Part shown: one piece after another, positions 57,963-64,000 of the stretch
How the letters are laid out: each line of letters starts with the position of its first letter
Position numbering within the stretch: position 1 is the first letter of the stretch
Assembly (NCBI GenBank): GCA_900208305.1
Contig: OAPG01000019.1
Span: forward strand, 434,001-498,000
DNA from: Melanopsichium pennsylvanicum
Taxonomy: Eukaryota > Basidiomycota > Ustilaginomycetes > Ustilaginales
Direction: 5' to 3'
Length of the DNA: 64,000 nt
The notes under the pieces: generated by a model
Database searches by the model: none
What the model was told of the DNA's origin: nothing
The model's input: the letters and a program-made list of their open reading frames with translations, nothing else
Position numbers and translations under genes: made by a program

Positions 57963-58715
57963 GGGAGGCGAGTTGGGTAGGTGGTATAAACGGTCGAGGC
58001 AATGCCTGTCATAAATGCCATGTACATGGAATGCTTTGTTCCTGTCCTCCTCTGGTGTGTTTGTGTGCTCCAGAAATACAGTCCACTGTGAATCTGTGAG
58101 TGTGAGTAGTCGACGACTCAGGTGGAATTTTGGACTTTGCCTCAGCCCGATGGTCTTAATCCCGATACATGGATTGAAGGTAGGTCTAAGATCCGACTTC
58201 CGGTATCAGCTCACAAAATGAAATTTCTAAATGTTGGAAGAGCGAAAAAGTGCAGAAAACAAGGAAAGGAAGAGGGAGAAGGAGGAAAAAGGAAAAAGGA
58301 AAAAGGAAAAAGGTCGGCAAACCAAACCAATTCTGAGAGAGTGGCTGAAGAAGTGTTCAACTCGTATCTGAGCAAGGCAGAGAAGAATATCGGTCCTTTC
58401 TGCAAAAACTTTGAAAACTGTTCAGACAAGCCAAACTTTGGTACGCTCAGCCTTTAGATATCATCATCATCCTCGTCCCGTCCATACTCCTTGCACCTTT
58501 TCATTGTGGGATAAAAATCCTCCTGCCTCGCATCTGCATTGAATTTCGTCCCTTCACGCAACTAGTATCGAGGCTACCCTCGTTCTCGTGCCTTTCAACC
58601 TTCTCGATCTCGAGATTTCCATTGCTTGGTTCGCTTGCGTCGCCCCCCTAGCAGGCTTCGAATACCCTCGAACCCCTCATTCTTTGCTTTTCATCACCAT
58701 ACATACAACGCCAAC
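57963..58715. promoter_or_regulatory. Divergent promoter region YTH1 / RLP24
   Basis: 753 bp between divergent starts. A GGAAAAA tandem run lies at about 58284-58313. A 111-codon open frame (58122-58457) has no family resemblance and is doubted. Confidence 0.5.
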
Positions 58716-59255
58716 ATGCGTATCGAGCACTGCTTCTTCTGCTCTGCCCCTTGCTACCCGGGAAAAGGGATCACTTTCGTTCGTAATGATGCGAAGATCT
58801 TCAAATTTTGCAAGTCGAAATGCCACAAGAACTTCAAGTTGAAGCGCAACCCAAGAAAGGTTCGATGGACAAAGGCTTTCCGCAAGGCCAATGGCAAGGA
58901 GATGACCGTCGACTCCACCCTCGAATTCGAAAAGAAGCGCAACGTCCCCGTTCGCTACGACAGAGAGCTCGTCGCCACCACCGTACAGGCCATGAAGCGT
59001 ATCCAGGAGATCAAGACGCGCAGAGAAATCGCCTTCTACAAGGCACGCATGGCAAAGGCAGGCGTCAAGGCAAAGTCAAAGGAGGCAGACCGTCTCCTTG
59101 TGCACCGCAACGCTCACCTCCGCGCTTCCATCGAGGCCTCTCGACAGACCGCATCATCCTCCAAGGAAAAGATCAAGGTCAAGGCCACGTCTGCAAAGCT
59201 CAAGTCGGCTCTTGTTGGTGGCTCCGGTATGACCATGGGTATGGACATCGACTAA
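58716..59255 (+). CDS. RLP24: RLP24, ribosome biogenesis protein (L24e family)
   Basis: 179 residues from the ATG at 58716 ([16 protein letters not shown]). The N-terminal L24e zinc motif has [13 protein letters not shown] and [20 protein letters not shown], followed by [15 protein letters not shown], as in Rlp24 rather than ribosomal protein eL24. The C-terminal half is a basic helical region ([20 protein letters not shown]) that in yeast recruits the AAA-ATPase Drg1, which swaps Rlp24 for eL24 on cytoplasmic pre-60S particles. Uninterrupted frame. Same late-60S pathway as SDO1 in this window. Confidence 0.97.
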   Translation: MRIEHCFFCSAPCYPGKGITFVRNDAKIFKFCKSKCHKNFKLKRNPRKVRWTKAFRKANGKEMTVDSTLEFEKKRNVPVRYDRELVATTVQAMKRIQEIKTRREIAFYKARMAKAGVKAKSKEADRLLVHRNAHLRASIEASRQTASSSKEKIKVKATSAKLKSALVGGSGMTMGMDID

Positions 59256-60621
59256 GACATGTTCCTGAATCTCACCTCATCCTTGGCAATCATATCGGTG
59301 GCCTTGTAAGCCTTGTAATGCTTGCTTGATTCACTCGCTTTATTCCACGTTGATTTGACATCTCGAGATCACTCGGTCCTGCTTAGACGCCAGAGCACAT
59401 TCTGTCACCGTCTCATGACATTATCACATCTCCCACCACAACGGAAATCACCGACGCAAACCTGTCCGAAGAGCCATTCTCCAGGTAAATTCACTGCTCT
59501 GCAACCCTCAATGCGGCAACCCTCAATGCGGTCGGCAGTGCTGACTTCTTGGTTTCACAACACTCACTTCCCAGATCCCTCAGCATATCATCGTGCTTGT
59601 ATAATATATACCTCAACTCGGGCAAAGTTCAGTCCCTGTCTTTGCATTGCATTCAATTGATCTATCCATGCTTTCCAAACAGATTTCATTGCTTCGCATG
59701 GATTCTCAGCAGCGGAGAAAGCCCATTACATGGCAAAATGTATGTCTTCTGAAGGCCTTCTGACGAGTTGTTGCTTGATTGGTCATGACCTTGAAGCTTG
59801 AGCATTGCTGCCCTTGTTTGAGTTGGCTATCCATGGACTCTTATTGAAGATTACAAGAGTTTGATGTGCATGTGAAGGTAGTAGATTGGGAATCCTATCA
59901 CCAACCTATCAACCTTCTTGGGAGAGTGTGCACTAGTTGCTATAGAGCACAATTACTGCTGAAGCAAGTGCATATACTACAATTGGACAATTGTAATTGA
60001 GGTACTGTCTCACAGTTATTATACCCACAGCCTTATGACAGTAGCAGATTGCAATACACAATGATGTCTCACAATATTTGCAGCAGGCAGCTTCAAAAAT
60101 GGGTGTTTATCAAGATTACAATCTTTATTACATTTGTGTGTGTTGAGAAGACTTGAGGATTGTACAACAATCTTAGACAAGGGTTGATAATATGTGAAGG
60201 GGAAAATGGCCCAAGGAGGACCATCTGAGGCCTCAGAACCAGGACAGGTCCAAGATCCAACCAAGAAAGCATCCACCACTTTGTCAGCATCAACAGAAGG
60301 AGTGGATGCATTGTCCCTAGTCAAGGACTGCATCGACCAGATATTGCACTCAGGCATTGTTCCCAAAACTTAGATTGGGAAGCTGGGTAGCTTCCAGCAG
60401 CAAAGCCAGGTTGCTGGCAACAATGGGGACCAATGCATCAAACTTGGGAGTTGGACAGACCTGGAGTCCTGCCTGGCAAAGTTGCTGGGGAGAACCAAAG
60501 GAAAAGAGGCTCTCACAACAGATGAGAAGCCAAAGGGGAGGCAAGGCTGCAACAAGGAGTGTTTTAGGCAGTTACTGGTGCAGCCAAAGAAGCAGTGGCT
60601 CTGTTGGCCATGCAAACAGAT
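59256..60621. other. Gene-free transposon relic, extremely CpG-poor
   Basis: From 59766 to 60631 only one CpG is present (60334). The region contains a Gag-like broken frame (annotated separately) and abuts the first LTR-like copy. Confidence 0.65.
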
Positions 60622-60670
60622 TGTTACAGGGCGCAAAACATCAGACTGGATAAAACTCTTAGTTTTATAA
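60206..60670 (+). pseudogene. Decayed retroelement-like open frame
   Basis: Starts at an ATG (MAQGGPSEASEPGQVQDPTK), runs 55 codons to a TAG at 60371-60373, then continues in the same frame to a stop at 60668-60670, inside the adjoining LTR-like sequence. The first part is hydrophilic with SLVKDCIDQILHSG. The TAG could have come from CAG or CGA by deamination. No Gag, protease or reverse-transcriptase motif can be named, so the element type is unknown. Confidence 0.35.
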
Positions 60671-61485
60671 GGTTTCAATTTGACTTCCAATAAGATAAGA
60701 AGAAGAAGTTCTAGCCATTGGTTGGGAATCCGCCAAAACCCATAGATAAGGAACAGGGACTATTGAGGGCCTTGGTAGGGAATGCTAGGACTCCAGCTGG
60801 TAAAGAATGCCTAGACAGATAGTATTGCACATATGAGGCCCAGCAGCTATCAGTCACCAACCCTGGTAGTCAGTACTGATAAGCATGGGGCCCAGGGTTG
60901 CTACAGTGCAATAGGAGAAGCTAGTATAGAGATAAGGGACAGGATGGCCATAGTATATAAGGGTATTGTGGTGTCAGTTTTGGAGGAGCAGGGCTTATCC
61001 ACTCTACTATTCATACACCCAGTCTTTACCTTACAAGCTGTTTCCAATGTCTCAGTATTTAGTGTGTTGTCAGCCGCTGCAATCATATGGTATTGCAGCA
61101 ATCCAGTGCCTATGTTCTCCTCAACTGAAGGAGTTCATCATCACCAACAATGGTCAGCACCTCAACTGTAGGCAGAGCCTCAACTGTGGCCACCACCAGT
61201 AACAACAACAGCTCCTGGGCTCTCAGGAGAAGTCTCAGACCATGGCCAACACCTGCATCAAGAACACTTGTGCAATGCAAAGGTTGTACAATATCCAGAT
61301 GAGCTGCATTACCTCTGAACAGAGTGTTCACAAAGACTCAATTAGCTTGGTACTGTTCCATTGGATCTTGAACAAAACCACATAGAATCATGTGTTTCAC
61401 TGGTGCTCAAGTTGAATCAGGATAAAACAGCCAGTTTCATTGTGTTTTAAGCCAGTATCCAGGTTTGGCACACCAGTCCCTGACA
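60622..61485 (+). mobile_element. LTR-like repeat, copy A (direct orientation, CpG-depleted)
   Basis: Begins TGTTACAGGG and ends CCCTGACA, with TG...CA termini. It aligns by eye along most of its length to the reverse complement of copy B: TGGAGGAGCAG-GCTT-TCCACTCTA, CTGATAAGC-TGGGG, GTGTTCACA, GGTTTGGCACACCAG. CpG sites present in copy B are mostly TpG or CpA here. No matching target-site duplication was seen, so it may be a solo LTR or part of a larger decayed element. Confidence 0.6.
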
Positions 61486-61688
61486 CCAGCGCTTTTGTGG
61501 CCTTGTGCAATTGAAGCCTGAGGCTTTTGACAGCCTTGCTCTCCATCTCCAGCAGACTGAAGCTTTTGGCGCAGGCCTGTATCAAATTGCTAAGGTCTCA
61601 GAGATTGCATCTGTTGAGCTGTACCAGCTTGGCTGTTCACAGAATGGAGGCAGGCAATGTGGCTCTTCCCTTTCCTGCAGCTGCAACA

Positions 61689-62702
61689 TGTCAGGGGCCA
61701 ATGTGCCTAACTTGGGGTTCTGTTTAATATCCAATGAAATCTGGGGTTTTATTGTTAGGTTTAGGGTTACCAATGTGCCTAACTTGGGGTTCCATTTAAT
61801 ATCCAATGGAACCTGATGAAATCTGGGGTTTTATTGTGTTCCAAAATGAAACCTGCTGGAAGTGCGTTTTCTATCCGGTTTTTTTCTGAGATCCGCTGGA
61901 ACCGTTCCAAGTCAACTAGCCTCTGTGAACACTCCGTTCAGCGGTGGTGCAGCTTGTCTAGATGATTGTGTGACCTGCGCTGCACACAAGTGTCCTTAAT
62001 GCACGCACTGGTTGATGTCTACAACGTCTCCTGCAAACTTGGGAGCTGTTGTTGCTGTCTGATAAGGCTACGTTGTGGGTTCCGTTGCCGCAGTTGAGGT
62101 TCTGCCTACAGTGGAGGTGCTGTAGTGTCAGTAGAGGTGCTGACAGTTGTCAAGTGTGTTTGATCTTCCAATGAGGGAGACACAACACTGAAATGCTGCA
62201 ATACCTGGTGATTGCAGCAGAGACAAGAAGTAGATACTCAGAAACTTATAACATATAATTAAGGTAATGAATAATAGAGTGGACAAGCTCTGCTCCTCCA
62301 CAATTGAAACAAATGCCCCCTTTTATATCTATCAAGCCCTGCTTGAAGTTCTTATCAGGATCCCTCTTATCAGGGAACCCCTTATTGGCGGTTAGTCTCT
62401 TTAGTTGCCTTGCGCCTGTGCACACCGGATTTGGCCCCCGTGCTTATCAGTGCTGGCTACCTGAGCCAGTAGCTGCTTATCGCTTGACCCCAAATCCTAC
62501 CAAGCCTGTTATCTGGACCCTCCGTACCTGCTGGCAATCCTTCCAACCCTTGTAGCGGTCCTCTACCGCCTCTGGTTCCCATCCACGGCTTCCAGCAAGT
62601 GTCCAACCAAAATTGGCTGGAAACCCACCCTTTACCGGAACTCATTATGAAACCCAATCAAATCAAGGGTTTCATCCAGACTCATTCTGAGTCCCTGTAA
62701 CA
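61689..62702 (-). mobile_element. LTR-like repeat, copy B (inverted, CpG-retaining)
   Basis: On the minus strand it starts TGTTACAGGG at 62702 and ends CCCCTGACA at 61689. It is inverted relative to copy A, with the two 3' ends facing each other across 203 bp. It contains an internal ~72-bp tandem duplication (61698-61837). A second partial start (TGTTTCAGGG) lies 46 bp outside, so the outer limit may be 62748. Confidence 0.6.
61698..61837. repeat. ~72-bp tandem duplication inside LTR copy B
   Basis: Two copies of a unit containing CCAATGTGCCTAACTTGGGG and ATCTGGGGTTTTATTG, starting at 61698 and 61770; the second carries a short insertion. Confidence 0.85.
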
Positions 62703-62752
62703 GCAAAATCAAGGGTTTCATCCGGACTTATTCTGAGTCCCTGAAACAGCAT
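62661..62752. repeat. 46-bp tandem duplication at the edge of LTR copy B
   Basis: AATCAAGGGTTTCATCC units at 62661 and 62707, with 3-4 differences. Confidence 0.88.
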
Positions 62753-64000
62753 GCTCTCAAGAATGCAGACACCTACAACCATAATGTAAATCAGGGAGAC
62801 AGTTTGTGGTGAGTCTTGACATGGACAGCATATGTCACCTCTCAATCTCACCTGCTCAGATTAATTTTCCAAGTTCAACAAGCTCTACTCATGTTATCAT
62901 GATAGAGACTCTAGGATATTCTTGTTATCGTACGCTAAAGGTAGAAGCGCCACTGAAGTGGCTGCTGAAAATGGCTTCTTCCTTCTTTTTGGCGTATAAC
63001 ATTAATTCTGATTATTTATTACTAAATACTTGGAATACTTAAATACTTGGAATACTTGGTTTTCACCTGTTCGACGTAAATTTGCAATCATACCCTGAGA
63101 AAAAGGAATACAGAGATTAGAGCCACCAGACGTGGTAACCGGGCTGGCGTCATCAATCCACCGTCCTGACTATCGATTCAGACATGGTGGCAGTCGGGTG
63201 GCGAACTGTTGCCACCAAGAAGCTTTAGCTCATCTATACAGTTTTCGAAAGCAAATTCGAACTTTCGCATCTTTATCGTGCAAAAAGAAAAAGTTACTCG
63301 CCGAGCTAAGGGGAAGCAGGTCGCCATCTCCGTGCGTTAAGGTCTGGCGTCAGCCACCCGCACAACTTCTACTCCAACGACGATGCGATTATAATCCGTG
63401 CAACAGTTCGCCACTGAATCATCATCCTATGAAACAAAAATTCTGTAATGAAAGAAGCTGGGAAAGAGATGGTACATAGGCCAAGCCTTGCGCTACAAAA
63501 GGGCTGTTACGAATGGTCATGACAGTGACTCTTATAAAAAAATATTTCGTCAAATTGCCGGCTGAAAATATAAATCGGTGAGACAAAAAAAGGTTATCAA
63601 GCGACTATCTTACAAGTACTAAGTGATTTGCGGCGGCTGCTGTTGGGGTGGCTTGATGTGCGGACAGTCTTCGACAAGCCTTTCAGTCAGGGGTGGCTCT
63701 TAGGGTGGATGCTGAAATTTGATCATCCGCTTTGAAACAGGAAATTGCAAACAGTCTAAAATCAGCATGTCAAATCAATACTTCTGGTCACAATTTGCTG
63801 GAATCTTTTTGCTAAGTGTTTGCTAACCGCAGTCCTGAATTTCAATAAATTTGTGTATATGAATCACTCTCTTTGTTTTTATCCCAGTCGTCAATATCAT
63901 ATTTTCGCAGTGGTCAGAAGTGCGACGACAAGGAGATCAGGTCGCACATGAATGCAGCTTCGATTGCACTCCGCATGGGTGGGTTCCATTCTCTCTTGCG
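62753..64000. other. Gene-free terminal region
   Basis: No supported gene. Contains an inverted pair of GTGGCGAACTGTTGC (63198-63212 and 63400-63414) and a repeated CTGGCGTCA near 63144 and 63345. May be a further mobile-element remnant. Confidence 0.5.
63198..63414. repeat. 15-bp perfect inverted repeat enclosing ~190 bp
   Basis: GTGGCGAACTGTTGC at 63198-63212 and its exact reverse complement at 63400-63414. Could be the stem of a small foldback element. Confidence 0.75.

Noticed and set aside
58122..58457. 111-codon Lys-rich open frame between YTH1 and RLP24
   Set aside because: Its Lys run is only the translation of a GGAAAAA repeat, and it sits in the promoter region of two firm genes.
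61760..61769. Telomere-like TTTAGGGTTA
   Set aside because: Single copy inside a decayed LTR-like repeat; no array, so no sign of a chromosome end.

Overview
The window looks like nuclear DNA of a basidiomycete smut fungus (Ustilaginales type). Genes are densely packed, mostly uninterrupted, and the few introns are short with GTRAGT donors. The proteins carry long Ser/Gln/Asp/Gly homopolymers and include typical fungal families (Zn2Cys6 regulators, a quinate permease, a PMT mannosyltransferase). No tRNA, rRNA or CRISPR was recognised. Seven gene models had to be spliced or otherwise corrected by eye: DOA1-like, PCNA, a mitochondrial membrane protein, an aldehyde dehydrogenase, an aldo-keto reductase, SDO1/SBDS and YTH1.

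Layout. 1-5 kb: the 3' end of an arrestin-fold or Rgp1-like gene and an F-box/RCC1 protein. 4.5-8.8 kb: a Zn2Cys6 regulator on the minus strand, full of trinucleotide microsatellites and broken by a one-base frameshift inside an 81-codon Gln tract. 8.8-13.2 kb: a long gene-free region. 13.2-21 kb: a DOA1/UFD3-like WD40 protein without its usual C-terminal domains, divergent from PCNA (whose promoter has MluI boxes), then a small mitochondrial protein and an aldehyde dehydrogenase. 21.6-25.3 kb: a Doa4/USP8-type deubiquitinase. 26-30 kb: a tandem pair of zinc-knuckle proteins of unknown function, plus a fragment. 30.3-32.1 kb: RTF1.

33.4-39.8 kb holds a three-gene quinate-utilisation cluster: quinate permease, quinate/shikimate dehydrogenase and 3-dehydroshikimate dehydratase. 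The first two share a 1.5-kb divergent promoter. Together they would import quinate and convert its products towards protocatechuate. The 3-dehydroquinase needed for the middle step is not in the window. An aldo-keto reductase follows.

42-59.3 kb carries housekeeping genes: a membrane-anchored glutaredoxin, SDO1/SBDS (ribosome maturation), a protein O-mannosyltransferase (Pmt4-like), PRP4 (U4/U6 snRNP), a bestrophin-like channel, a second Zn2Cys6 regulator, YTH1/CPSF30 (3'-end processing) and RLP24 (60S biogenesis).

59.3-64 kb has no intact gene and is a transposon graveyard. It contains two LTR-like copies in inverted orientation, a decayed Gag-like reading frame, and a stretch of 866 bp with a single CpG. 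Smaller CpG-starved relics lie at 32.55-33.2 kb and 51.5-52.0 kb. A perfect 12-bp palindrome (TACTGTACAGTA) and its half-sites recur in the intergenic spaces and are not explained by any annotated feature.
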